DNA of 6,103 bases from JASHVB01 sp049522565 (GCA_049522565.1 JBEKNT010000411.1:1-6103); one strand, 5' to 3'; positions 1 to 5,989 are shown, counted from the stretch's first letter. The notes: generated by a model from the sequence alone, not told the origin. Numbers and translations: made by a program.

Positions 1-91
1 GGGGGGCGGGGGGGGGGGGGGGCCGGGGGGGGGGGGGGGGGGGGCCCCCCCCCCCCCCCCCCCCGGGGGGGGGGGGGCCGGGGGGGGGGGG
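1..91. other. G/C homopolymer block, probable assembly artefact
   Basis: The stretch consists only of G and C in long runs: about 44 bases of G broken by single or double C, then 20 C, then two G runs separated by CC. No codon structure or ordinary composition is present, and it sits exactly at the window edge. Poly-G is a known failure mode of some sequencers, and low-complexity runs often extend contig ends. I infer an artefact. A true G-quadruplex tract is possible but less likely. Confidence 0.8.
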
Positions 92-195
92 TGCGGGAAC
101 CCAACGCCTGCGGGCGCCCCCACCCCCCCCCCCGCCCCCCTCCCTCAAGGGGAGGGGGAGGAGACTCGCCCCGCAGCGCCGTACCGCCAATATCC
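92..195. other. C-rich intergenic sequence, no supported gene
   Basis: This stretch lies downstream of ccmG on the minus strand. It is C-rich up to about 140, contains the palindromic repeat at 136-158, and looks like normal sequence from about 159 to 195. An ATG at 199-197 (minus) overlaps the ccmG stop as ATGA, which is the usual junction to a next ccm gene such as ccmH. However, the reading frame runs straight into the palindrome and the homopolymer block, so no gene can be supported here. Confidence 0.5.
136..158. repeat. 23-bp palindromic repeat, copy 1
   Basis: The arms CCCCCTCCC (136-144) and GGGAGGGGG (150-158) are exact reverse complements around a 5-nt loop, TCAAG. Read on the minus strand it matches the element at 5967-5989 except for one loop base (CTTGA versus CTTGT), and both copies are preceded by a CTCC-like flank. 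Two copies in 6 kb suggest a dispersed extragenic palindrome family. There is no T-tract, so a role as intrinsic terminator for ccmG is unproven. The neighbouring homopolymers make the left arm boundary uncertain. Confidence 0.6.
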
Positions 196-729
196 TCATG
201 ACTTATTCAGCGCCTTCAGCAACGGCAGCAGTTCCTTCTCCACTTCCTCCGCCGTCAGCGGGCCGACGAAGCGCTTGCGGATGTGACCGGTGCCATCCAG
301 CACATAGGTTTCCGGTACGCCGTAAACTCCGAAATCCAGGCCAACACGCCCATCGGAATCGAGACCGACGCGGCGGTATGGATCGCCGAACTGCGCCAGC
401 AGTTTCGCGGCGTCCTCCGGCTGGTCCTTGTAGTCGATACCATACAGCGGCACATGCTCGCGATTGGCCAGGCGCATCAGCACCGGTTGCTCCACGCGAC
501 ACGGAACGCACCAGGATGCGAAGAAGTTGATCAATACCGGGCCGCCCTTCAAACCGTCGCGGGACAGGCCATCGCCGTTCAACCCAGCCAGGTCGAACTG
601 CGGCGCTTCCTTGTCGATCATCGCCGAGGGCAGCGTCTGCGGATCGTAGCCGGGCCGCAGCGCCAAGCCGAAATACCCGGCCAGCACCAGGAACAACACC
701 AACGGCAGCAGGAACAGGGCACGGCGCAT
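196..729 (-). CDS. ccmG: Cytochrome c biogenesis thiol:disulfide oxidoreductase CcmG/DsbE
   Basis: This is a periplasmic, membrane-anchored thioredoxin-like protein of System I cytochrome c maturation. In this family it reduces the CXXCH cysteines of apocytochrome c, or of CcmH, so that heme can be attached. The 177 residues match the usual 170-190. Residues 1-24 are a basic N-terminus followed by a hydrophobic anchor. The active site is FASWCVPC, with Cys74 and Cys77, in a thioredoxin fold that starts near residue 40. The conserved GVPET loop follows at 137-141 with the cis-proline Pro139, then the strand YVLDGTG. The ATG at 729 lies only 4 nt after the ccmF stop, so the two are almost certainly co-transcribed and translationally coupled. 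The downstream neighbour, expected to be ccmH, is lost in low-complexity sequence. Function is known from the family; identity is clear from the motifs. Confidence 0.95.
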   Translation of the reverse strand: MRRALFLLPLVLFLVLAGYFGLALRPGYDPQTLPSAMIDKEAPQFDLAGLNGDGLSRDGLKGGPVLINFFASWCVPCRVEQPVLMRLANREHVPLYGIDYKDQPEDAAKLLAQFGDPYRRVGLDSDGRVGLDFGVYGVPETYVLDGTGHIRKRFVGPLTAEEVEKELLPLLKALNKS

Positions 730-733
730 GGCG

Positions 734-2722
734 TCAGTCGCCCGCGGCCGGCTGCATCGCGGGCGCCATGCGACGGGCGCGCGCGCCCACGCCGACTCGC
801 CAGCGGCGATCGCTCAGGCTGACCATGCCGCCGAACGCCATGATGACGGCGCCGATCCAGATCCACGGCACCAGCGGCTTCCAATAGGCACGCAGCGTCC
901 AGTTGCCCGCCGCGTCGCCGTCACCCAAGGCGATATAGAGATCGGACAGCAAGTTGGTGCGAATCGCCGTCTCGCTGGTGGTCTGCTGCTGCAACGGGAA
1001 AAACCGCTGCTCCGGATGCACCACGGCAACCAACTGCCCATCACGGCGGATTTCCACCGTGGAACGATTGGCGGTGTAATTCGGACCGGGCTCGCGTTGC
1101 ACGCCCACGAAATGCAGCTCGTAGCCGGCCAGTTTCACAATGCTGCCGGCCTGCACCGTGTCGATCGACTCGACGTCGAATGCCGAGGCGGCGAAGCCTG
1201 CAATCGACACCGCCAGGCCGAAATGCGCAAAGCTCATGCCGTAAGCGGCGCGCGGCAGATGGATGGCGCGACGCAGGCTGTCGCCGAGTCCGACCCGGAA
1301 CAGCCTGACCCGCTCGGCCCATTCCACGATCACCGCGACGCCGGTCCAGGCGGCGAGTCCGAAGCCCAGCACGGCGAAGATCGGGCCGCCATGGGTGAGA
1401 TACCAGGCCACCAGCACCGCCAGCGCGGCGGCGATATAGGCCGCCCACACCCGTTGCAGCGCGCCCAGCAGGTCGCCGCGTTTCCACGACAGCATCGGGC
1501 CGATGCCGACCGCGACAATCATCGGCACCATCAGCGGGGCGAAGGTGCGATTGAAGAACGGAAAGCCGACCGACAGTTTCGGTCCGCCAACGGCGTCGAG
1601 GAACAGCGGATACAGTGTGCCAAGGAACACCGTGGCGCAGCCGCACGAAAGAATGAGGTTGTTCAGCACCACGGCGCCTTCGCGCGAGATCGGCGCGAAC
1701 AACCCGCCGCCCTTCAGCGCCGGCGCGCGGATCGCATACAGCGTCAGCGACCCTCCGATGGCGACCAGCAGCAGGAGGAGAATGAACATGCCGCGCGCCG
1801 GGTCGGTGGCGAAGGCGTGCACCGAGGTCAGCACGCCGGAGCGCACCAGGAACGTGCCAACCAGCGACAGCGAAAACGTGATGATCGCCAGCAGGATGGT
1901 CCAGCTTTTCAGCGTGTCGCGCTTCTCTACGACGATGGACGAATGGATCAGCGCGGTGCCGACCAGCCACGGCATGAAGCTGGCATTCTCCACCGGATCC
2001 CAGAACCACCAGCCGCCCCAGCCGAGCGTGTAGTACGCCCACCACGACCCCATCGCGATGCCAATGGTGAGCGCACACCAGGAGGCGAGCGTCCACGGCC
2101 GCACCCAGCGCGCCCAGGCGGCATCGACGCGGCCCTCGATCAGCGCTGCGACGGCAAAGGCGAAGCCGACCGAGAAGCCGACATAGCCGAGATAGAGGAA
2201 CGGCGGATGGAACGCCAAGCCGGGATCTTGCAGCACCGGATTGAGCCCCTGCCCGTTCGCGGCCGGCGGCCAGGTGCGCAGGAATGGGTTGGAGGTGAGC
2301 AGGATGAACAGCAGGAATCCGGTGGCGATCATGCCCTGGACGGCGAGCACGCGCGCGCGCAGGTCGGGCGGCAGGTTGCTGGAGAACAGCGCCATCGCGG
2401 CGCTGCACACGCCAAGCATGAACACCCACAGGACCATCGAGCCTTCGTGGTTTCCCCACACGCCGGTGATCTGGTACAGCAGCGGCTTGTCGGTATGGCT
2501 GTTCTCGACGACGTTGATGACGGAAAAATCGTTGGTGACGTAGGCGTGCATCAGCGACAGCATCGCCAGCGCGACCAGCGCGAACTGCACCAGCGCCGCA
2601 TTGCGTCCCACCGCCATCCACGCGAGGTTGCCGCGCGCCGCGCCCACCAGCGGCACGACCGACTGCACGATCGCGACGCAGAGCGCAAGGATCAGCGCGA
2701 AGTGGCCGAGTTCAGTGATCAT
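734..2722 (-). CDS. ccmF: Heme lyase subunit CcmF (cytochrome c-type biogenesis)
   Basis: CcmF is the large inner-membrane component of the System I heme lyase. It takes heme from holo-CcmE and ligates it to apocytochrome c with CcmH/CcmI. At 662 residues it has the normal length, with many hydrophobic segments from residue 5 onward. The tryptophan-rich WWD heme-handling motif is seen at 235-246 (WGGWWFWDPVEN). The four histidines known as heme ligands in Escherichia coli CcmF have clear counterparts: His172 in FHPP, His260 in LIHSS, His302 in SVHAF and His500 in SFAHFG. The hydrophilic region at about 515-610 fits the large periplasmic domain, and a last membrane helix follows at about 618-636. 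The start is ATG; the ribosome site before it is weak (GGA about 6 nt upstream). ccmE, often directly upstream, is absent, and hemA lies there instead. No missing key residues were seen. Confidence 0.96.
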   Translation of the reverse strand: MITELGHFALILALCVAIVQSVVPLVGAARGNLAWMAVGRNAALVQFALVALAMLSLMHAYVTNDFSVINVVENSHTDKPLLYQITGVWGNHEGSMVLWVFMLGVCSAAMALFSSNLPPDLRARVLAVQGMIATGFLLFILLTSNPFLRTWPPAANGQGLNPVLQDPGLAFHPPFLYLGYVGFSVGFAFAVAALIEGRVDAAWARWVRPWTLASWCALTIGIAMGSWWAYYTLGWGGWWFWDPVENASFMPWLVGTALIHSSIVVEKRDTLKSWTILLAIITFSLSLVGTFLVRSGVLTSVHAFATDPARGMFILLLLLVAIGGSLTLYAIRAPALKGGGLFAPISREGAVVLNNLILSCGCATVFLGTLYPLFLDAVGGPKLSVGFPFFNRTFAPLMVPMIVAVGIGPMLSWKRGDLLGALQRVWAAYIAAALAVLVAWYLTHGGPIFAVLGFGLAAWTGVAVIVEWAERVRLFRVGLGDSLRRAIHLPRAAYGMSFAHFGLAVSIAGFAASAFDVESIDTVQAGSIVKLAGYELHFVGVQREPGPNYTANRSTVEIRRDGQLVAVVHPEQRFFPLQQQTTSETAIRTNLLSDLYIALGDGDAAGNWTLRAYWKPLVPWIWIGAVIMAFGGMVSLSDRRWRVGVGARARRMAPAMQPAAGD

Positions 2723-2787
2723 CGTTGGTCCGTCGTTGCAGGGCTTGTACCAACAGGCATCGGGCTGGTGTGGTCGGAAAAATTCGT

Positions 2788-2873
2788 GTCATGGGCAGCG
2801 AAGGCCGGCCACCCACGACTGTGTCACGTGGCGCACCGCAAGTCGTGGGTAATCGGCCTTCGCCGGCCATGAC
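2788..2873. repeat. REP-like inverted pair (REPIN-type) between hemA and ccmF
   Basis: Two 33-bp arms (2788-2820 and 2841-2873) are reverse complements at 28 of 33 positions and enclose a 20-nt spacer. Each arm begins GTCATGG, has a GC-rich core (CGGCCTTCGCCG at 2854-2865 is itself a small hairpin) and ends in CCCACGACT. The design resembles the extragenic palindromes common in alphaproteobacterial genomes, here as a head-to-head pair. It lies in the only sizeable gap between two same-strand genes, so it may act as a terminator or mRNA stabiliser for hemA, or simply be a mobile repeat. The family name is inferred from pattern. Confidence 0.75.
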
Positions 2874-2875
2874 AT

Positions 2876-2898
2876 AAGAACGCAGGCTAAGCGCTCTT
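2876..2898 (-). terminator. Possible weak hairpin just after hemA
   Basis: On the minus strand, 12 nt past the hemA stop, AAGAGCGC and GCGTTCTT pair at 7 of 8 positions around the 7-nt loop TTAGCCT. The outer arm ends CTT and is followed by ATGTC, so the U-richness is poor. It could work together with the larger REP-like pair next to it. Weak evidence. Confidence 0.25.
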
Positions 2899-2910
2899 GC
2901 ACGCAGCGGA

Positions 2911-4128
2911 TCACGCAGCGGCCCGGCGCGCGGGCACCAGTATCGCGCACAACGCGTCCACCAGCGATGCCATCATCGCATCGGTGTGCAGCGGCGTGGG
3001 CGTGAAGCGCAGCCGCTCTTCGCCGCGCGGCACCGTGGGGTAGTTGATCGGCGTCGCATACATGCCGAATTCGCGCAGCAGACGCTGGCTGACTTCCTTG
3101 CACAGCGCGGCCTCCCCCACATGCAGCGGGACGATGTGGCTGGCGGACGGGATGCGCGGCAGGCCGGCCGCATCGAAGCGGCGCTTCAGCGAGTCGGCGC
3201 GCTCGAACAGCTTCACCCGGCGCGCATGGTCGGCCTTGACGTGCCGCACGCTGGCGAGCGCTGCGGCAGCGGTCATCGGCGGCAGCGAGGTGGTGAAGAT
3301 GAAGCCGGGTGCGACCGAACGGATATAGTCCACCACGTCGGCATCGCCGGCGACATAGCCGCCATGGCAGCCGAACGCCTTGGCGAGCGTGCCCTCGATG
3401 ATGTCTACCCGATGCGCGACGCCGTCGCGTTCGGAGACGCCGCCGCCGTTCGGGCCGTACATGCCGACCGCGTGCACCTCGTCGAGATAGGTCATCGCGC
3501 CATAACGCGCCGCGAGGTCGCAGATCGCACCGATCGGCGCGATGTCGGCGTCCATCGAATACACCGACTCGAAGGCGATCAGCTTCGGCGACGCGACCGG
3601 CGCGGCGCGCAGCAGGGCCTCGAGATCCGCCATGTCGTTGTGCTGGAAGATCTGGCAGACGCCTTTCGAGCCCTTGATGCCGGCGATCATCGATGCGTGG
3701 TTCTTGGAGTCGGAAAACACCAGCCACGGATTGCCGGGACCGGCCGGCTGGCTGTTCAGGATGGTGGACAGCGCCGCCTGGTTGGAGACGAAGCCGGAGG
3801 TGAACAGCAGCGCCGCCGGCTTGCCGTGCAGCGCCGCGAGTTCCGCCTCCAGCGCGTCATGCGCCGGACTGGTGCCGCTGATGTTGCGCGTGCCGCCGGC
3901 GCCGGCGCCCATTTCGCGCGCGGCATCGCAGGCCGCTTGCACGACGACGGGATGGCCGCCCATGGCGAGATAGTCGTTCGACGACCAGACCAGCACCTCG
4001 GTGCCGTCAGGGCGAAGGTAATACGGAAAACGCTCCGCCTGCTTCTGCAAGGGCGTGAACTCGCGGTAGCGGCCTTGGGCACGGATATTATCCAGCGTCC
4101 GGCGGCAATAGGCGTGGAAAGCGACCAT
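2911..4128 (-). CDS. hemA: 5-aminolevulinate synthase (C4 pathway)
   Basis: This PLP-dependent cytoplasmic enzyme condenses glycine and succinyl-CoA to 5-aminolevulinate, CoA and CO2, the first committed step of heme synthesis in alphaproteobacteria. From the ATG at 4128 it has 405 residues, the usual length. Visible family signatures are GRYREF near residue 19, the glycine-rich GAGAGGTRNISG (74-85), SKNHASM with His144, AFESVYSMD, the cofactor motif DEVHAVGMYG with Asp216 and His219, GTLAKAFG with the Schiff-base Lys250, and NYPTVPRG...RLRFTP near the C-terminus. GTLAK replaces the commoner GTLGK. A TTG at 4134 would add two residues, but the Shine-Dalgarno AGAGGTG (4137-4143) is 8 nt from the ATG and only 2 nt from the TTG, so the ATG is preferred. 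No Cys-Pro heme-regulatory motif is seen. It is divergent from a MocR-type gene and upstream of ccmF. Oxygen-type control is suggested by the FNR-like box. The related enzyme 2-amino-3-ketobutyrate CoA ligase is ruled out by the ALAS-specific motifs. Confidence 0.95.
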   Translation of the reverse strand: MVAFHAYCRRTLDNIRAQGRYREFTPLQKQAERFPYYLRPDGTEVLVWSSNDYLAMGGHPVVVQAACDAAREMGAGAGGTRNISGTSPAHDALEAELAALHGKPAALLFTSGFVSNQAALSTILNSQPAGPGNPWLVFSDSKNHASMIAGIKGSKGVCQIFQHNDMADLEALLRAAPVASPKLIAFESVYSMDADIAPIGAICDLAARYGAMTYLDEVHAVGMYGPNGGGVSERDGVAHRVDIIEGTLAKAFGCHGGYVAGDADVVDYIRSVAPGFIFTTSLPPMTAAAALASVRHVKADHARRVKLFERADSLKRRFDAAGLPRIPSASHIVPLHVGEAALCKEVSQRLLREFGMYATPINYPTVPRGEERLRFTPTPLHTDAMMASLVDALCAILVPARRAAA

Positions 4129-4136
4129 GCTCAAGA

Positions 4137-4143
4137 CACCTCT
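4137..4143 (-). promoter_or_regulatory. Ribosome binding site that sets the hemA start
   Basis: Read on the minus strand this is AGAGGTG. It is 8 nt before the ATG at 4128 and too close to the in-frame TTG at 4134, so it decides between the two starts. Confidence 0.6.
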
Positions 4144-4203
4144 ACCCTTCGGGCCAGCCTGTCCAGCCCGTTTGCGACACGCACCTCGTAGCCGGGCGGC
4201 GGC

Positions 4204-4209
4204 TTTGTA
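4204..4209 (-). promoter_or_regulatory. Candidate -10 element for hemA
   Basis: Minus-strand TACAAA matches TATAAT at 4 of 6 positions. It would give a start near 4197, about 70 nt before the hemA ATG. The FNR-like box centre (4240.5) would then be about -43, close to the -41.5 typical of class II FNR/FixK activation, where the box replaces a -35 element. The placement is inference from spacing only. Confidence 0.35.
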
Positions 4210-4233
4210 TGTCGGTAATGAAGTGGATGCTCA

Positions 4234-4247
4234 TTGACCTGGATCAA
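4234..4247. promoter_or_regulatory. FNR/FixK-type operator
   Basis: TTGAC-CTGG-ATCAA matches the FNR/FixK/Anr consensus TTGAT-N4-ATCAA at 9 of 10 defined bases. hemA in other alphaproteobacteria is known to be controlled by FnrL or FixK, so the location is biologically sensible. It lies about 106 nt upstream of the hemA ATG and about 100-160 nt upstream of the divergent regulator's candidate starts, so it could serve either gene. The spacing to a candidate -10 fits hemA better. Confidence 0.75.
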
Positions 4248-4255
4248 CGCGTTGA
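4242..4255. promoter_or_regulatory. 12-bp perfect palindrome with IHF-like core
   Basis: TCAACGCGTTGA at 4244-4255 is a perfect palindrome that shares its first four bases with the FNR-like box. The sequence from 4242 also fits the IHF consensus WATCAANNNNTTR except for its first base. It could be an operator for the divergent MocR-like protein, an IHF site, or chance. Only the symmetry is certain. Confidence 0.4.
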
Positions 4256-4297
4256 ACTTACATATCGTTCATCTTTGCGCCTCATCTTAGCCGGCCA

Positions 4298-4325
4298 GCG
4301 CGCCGGGCAAAAGTGCCCCGCGCGC
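4298..4325 (+). promoter_or_regulatory. Strong stem-loop in the regulator leader
   Basis: GCGCGCCGGGCA (4298-4309) pairs with TGCCCCGCGCGC (4314-4325) at 11 of 12 positions around an AAAG tetraloop; the one mismatch is C4304 against C4319. It ends 7 nt before AGGAGG (4333-4338). There is no T-tract, so it is more likely a leader structure affecting transcript fate or ribosome access than a terminator. On DNA it could also be an operator. Confidence 0.5.
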
Positions 4326-4332
4326 ATAACCG

Positions 4333-4338
4333 AGGAGG
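4333..4338 (+). promoter_or_regulatory. Consensus ribosome binding site without an in-frame start
   Basis: A full AGGAGG lies 10 nt before ATG 4349. That ATG is not in the frame of the regulator: it opens a 20-codon frame ending at 4411. The main frame is open from 4330 but offers no ATG, GTG or TTG before 4405. The good site therefore points to a frameshift near the N-terminus, or to a leader peptide. Confidence 0.55.
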
Positions 4339-4348
4339 CGATATATCG

Positions 4349-4411
4349 ATGGCGGATCGTCCACCGACCCAGCCTTCCTGCGCAAAACGCCAGGAGCCCA
4401 GGCGTTGCTGA
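4349..4411 (+). other. Short leader ORF or frameshifted true N-terminus of the regulator
   Basis: The frame encodes MADRPPTQPSCAKRQEPRRC. It starts 10 nt after AGGAGG, and its TGA (4409-4411) follows directly on the TTG start of the regulator (4405-4407), separated only by one base. Two readings are possible. It may be a leader peptide coupled to the main gene. Or it may be the start of the real protein after loss of one base: adding one base within about 4352-4357 would join ATG GCG to the main frame and give a protein beginning MA(D/E)SSTDPAFLRKTPG before ALLIPLKL. The second reading is attractive because the main frame stays open through the whole region. Neither is proven. Confidence 0.35.
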
Positions 4412-5913
4412 TCCCCCTGAAGCTGGTGCGCGACCAGCCGCTGCAACAGCAACTCTACGATCAGTTGCAGGCGCTGATTGCCTCGGCGCGGCTGCAACCG
4501 GGCACGCGCATGCCGTCCACCCGCATGTTGGCCGAGCAATTCGCCATCTCACGCATCACGGTACTGCTGACCTATGAGCGGCTGATCGCCGAGGGCTATC
4601 TGCACACCATGCCGGCCAAGGGCACCTTCGTGGCGCGCGGGCCGAACGGCTGCCGCGGATCGCATGGCGCAATTGGCCCGGGAATGAGCGGCAGACCCGG
4701 GCTTGACCGAATACCGGAGCGGACCGGGCCGCAACCCGGCTGGGACCATGATCACGCCGGTCCGGCGCAGACCGCGGAGCAGCGGGTGCGGTCCGCCGCC
4801 GAGTGCACGGGTACAGCCTTGGGCGCACCGCCGGAGCAGCGGGTCGGCCGACCCGATCCTTCGCTGTTCCCCATCGCTCGCTGGCGGGCCTTGCTGCGCG
4901 GCGCGCTGGATCGGTTCGGCGTCGGGCTGCCGCCGGAGCACCCGGCCGGCAGCCCCGTACTGCGCAACGCCATCGCCGGCTGGCTGTCCACTTCGCGCGG
5001 ACTCGCCGTGGCATCGGATCAGGTGATCCTGGTGAACGGCCGGCAGCAGGCGCTGCACATCGCCGCGCACATGCTGCTGCGCCCGGGCGACCGTGTCGTG
5101 CTGGAAGACCCGGGCGACCACCTGGCAGGTTGCACCTATGCCGACGCGGACGCCACGCTGCTGCGGGTCCCCGTCGATCACGACGGGCTGCGCACCGATC
5201 TGCTGCCCGCCGGCAAGGCGGCCTTGGTGCACGTGACACCCGAACATCAGCGTCCGCTGGGCGTGCTGCTGGCGCCGGAGCGGCGGACCGCCTTGCTGGA
5301 CTGGGCGGCGCGCGCCGGTGCCATGGTGCTGGAGGAGGATTGCGACGGCGAGTTCCGCTACGGCGGGATGGAGGCGCCGCCGCTCATGAGCCTGGACCAG
5401 GCGGACCGGGTGATTCATATCGGCTGCTTCTCCGCCGCTTTGGGCCCCTGGCTGACCCTGGGCTACATGGCGGTGCCGCGGTCGCTCATCATTCCTGCTC
5501 TGGCGGTCCGGCGACTGATCGACGGCAGCACAAGCTGGCTGGAGCACTCGGCACTGGCCGAGTTCCTGGAGAGCGGCGCCTATGCCCGCCACGTGCACCG
5601 GCTGCGCAAGGCCTATCTCGCGCGACGGGAGGCGTTGACCGGCGCGATGCGGGAGCATTTCGGCGCGACCACGACGCTGTGGGGCGGCGGCGCGGGCCTG
5701 CACCTTGCCTGGCACGTTCCGCCGGCACTCGGCCCGGCGGCGAACATCGCGGAACTGGCGCGAAACTGCGGCCTGGAAGCCGCCGCACTGGCCCATGCGC
5801 CAACCCAGGCCGTGCTGCTGGGGTTCGGCGCCTTGTCGGAGCGGCAGATCCAGACGGGTGTCCAGCGGCTCGCCGCGCTGCATGATGCGTGCGAGGTGCT
5901 GATCGCGGAGTAG
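4405..5913 (+). CDS. MocR-subfamily (GntR) regulator with a degenerate PLP-binding domain
   Basis: This is a 502-residue transcription factor of the MocR/PdxR/GabR type: a GntR winged helix fused to a type I aminotransferase-like effector domain. The winged helix spans about 5-77 (QQLYDQLQALI, PSTRMLAEQF, ISRITVLLTYERL, GYLHTMPAKGTFVA) and looks intact. A Gly/Pro-rich linker of about 70 residues (78-148) is followed by the aminotransferase fold (DPSLFPIARWR at 151-161 to the end). Cofactor residues are altered. The family FSK motif is CFSAA with Ala344 instead of Lys; EDDYDSEFRY is EEDCDGEFRY (310-319); VEDPGY is LEDPGDH. PLP Schiff-base binding is therefore unlikely. The TTG start at 4405 has AGGAG (4392-4396) 8 nt upstream; a longer frameshifted N-terminus is possible. 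It is divergent from hemA, so a role in hemA control is inferred from position. A diverged second copy begins its C-terminus on the opposite strand at 6043. Confidence 0.85.
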   Translation: MLIPLKLVRDQPLQQQLYDQLQALIASARLQPGTRMPSTRMLAEQFAISRITVLLTYERLIAEGYLHTMPAKGTFVARGPNGCRGSHGAIGPGMSGRPGLDRIPERTGPQPGWDHDHAGPAQTAEQRVRSAAECTGTALGAPPEQRVGRPDPSLFPIARWRALLRGALDRFGVGLPPEHPAGSPVLRNAIAGWLSTSRGLAVASDQVILVNGRQQALHIAAHMLLRPGDRVVLEDPGDHLAGCTYADADATLLRVPVDHDGLRTDLLPAGKAALVHVTPEHQRPLGVLLAPERRTALLDWAARAGAMVLEEDCDGEFRYGGMEAPPLMSLDQADRVIHIGCFSAALGPWLTLGYMAVPRSLIIPALAVRRLIDGSTSWLEHSALAEFLESGAYARHVHRLRKAYLARREALTGAMREHFGATTTLWGGGAGLHLAWHVPPALGPAANIAELARNCGLEAAALAHAPTQAVLLGFGALSERQIQTGVQRLAALHDACEVLIAE

Positions 5914-5966
5914 CCGAACGTCAGGCGGCACGAAACCAGCGGCTATGGAGGGTGTGGCAGAGATCT

Positions 5967-5989
5967 CCCCCTCCCCTTGTGGGAGGGGG
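5967..5989. repeat. 23-bp palindromic repeat, copy 2, at the centre of the inverted duplication
   Basis: CCCCCTCCC (5967-5975) and GGGAGGGGG (5981-5989) are exact reverse complements around the loop CTTGT. It is nearly identical to the element at 136-158 in the other orientation. It lies between two convergent genes and could act as a bidirectional transcription barrier, though no T-tract follows on either side. Confidence 0.7.

Noticed and set aside
92..199. Start of ccmH on the minus strand from the ATGA overlap at 199-196
   Set aside because: The junction is typical, but the frame enters the palindromic repeat and homopolymer block within about 15 codons. No CcmH motif can be read.
728..2872. 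Long plus-strand open frame of 714 codons opposite ccmF
   Set aside because: Its product is rich in Arg, His, Gln and Ala with no recognisable motif. It is antisense to a complete CcmF with all expected histidines and the WWD motif. GC-rich genes often leave such open antisense frames.
2789..2872. Similar peptide ends (SW.AKA..PRL...) on both strands, suggesting related proteins
   Set aside because: They arise because open frames on the two strands both run through the REP-like inverted pair, so they only reflect its dyad symmetry.
2986..4191. Long plus-strand open frame of 401 codons opposite hemA
   Set aside because: Antisense to a full ALAS with every catalytic motif. Its composition is low-information Arg/Ala/Gly/His, with no domain.
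4217..4235. AATGA...TCATT dyad as operator for the regulator
   Set aside because: Only 5-bp arms with a 9-nt gap, easily found by chance in a 270-bp region. It partly overlaps the FNR-like box.
4549..5931. Minus-strand open frame of 460 codons opposite the MocR-type gene
   Set aside because: No motif is visible and it is the shadow of the regulator, whose winged helix and aminotransferase fold are recognisable on the other strand.
5967..5989. Intrinsic terminator between the convergent regulator genes
   Set aside because: The stem is strong but no T-tract follows on either strand, and the same element occurs elsewhere as a repeat. It is kept as a repeat.
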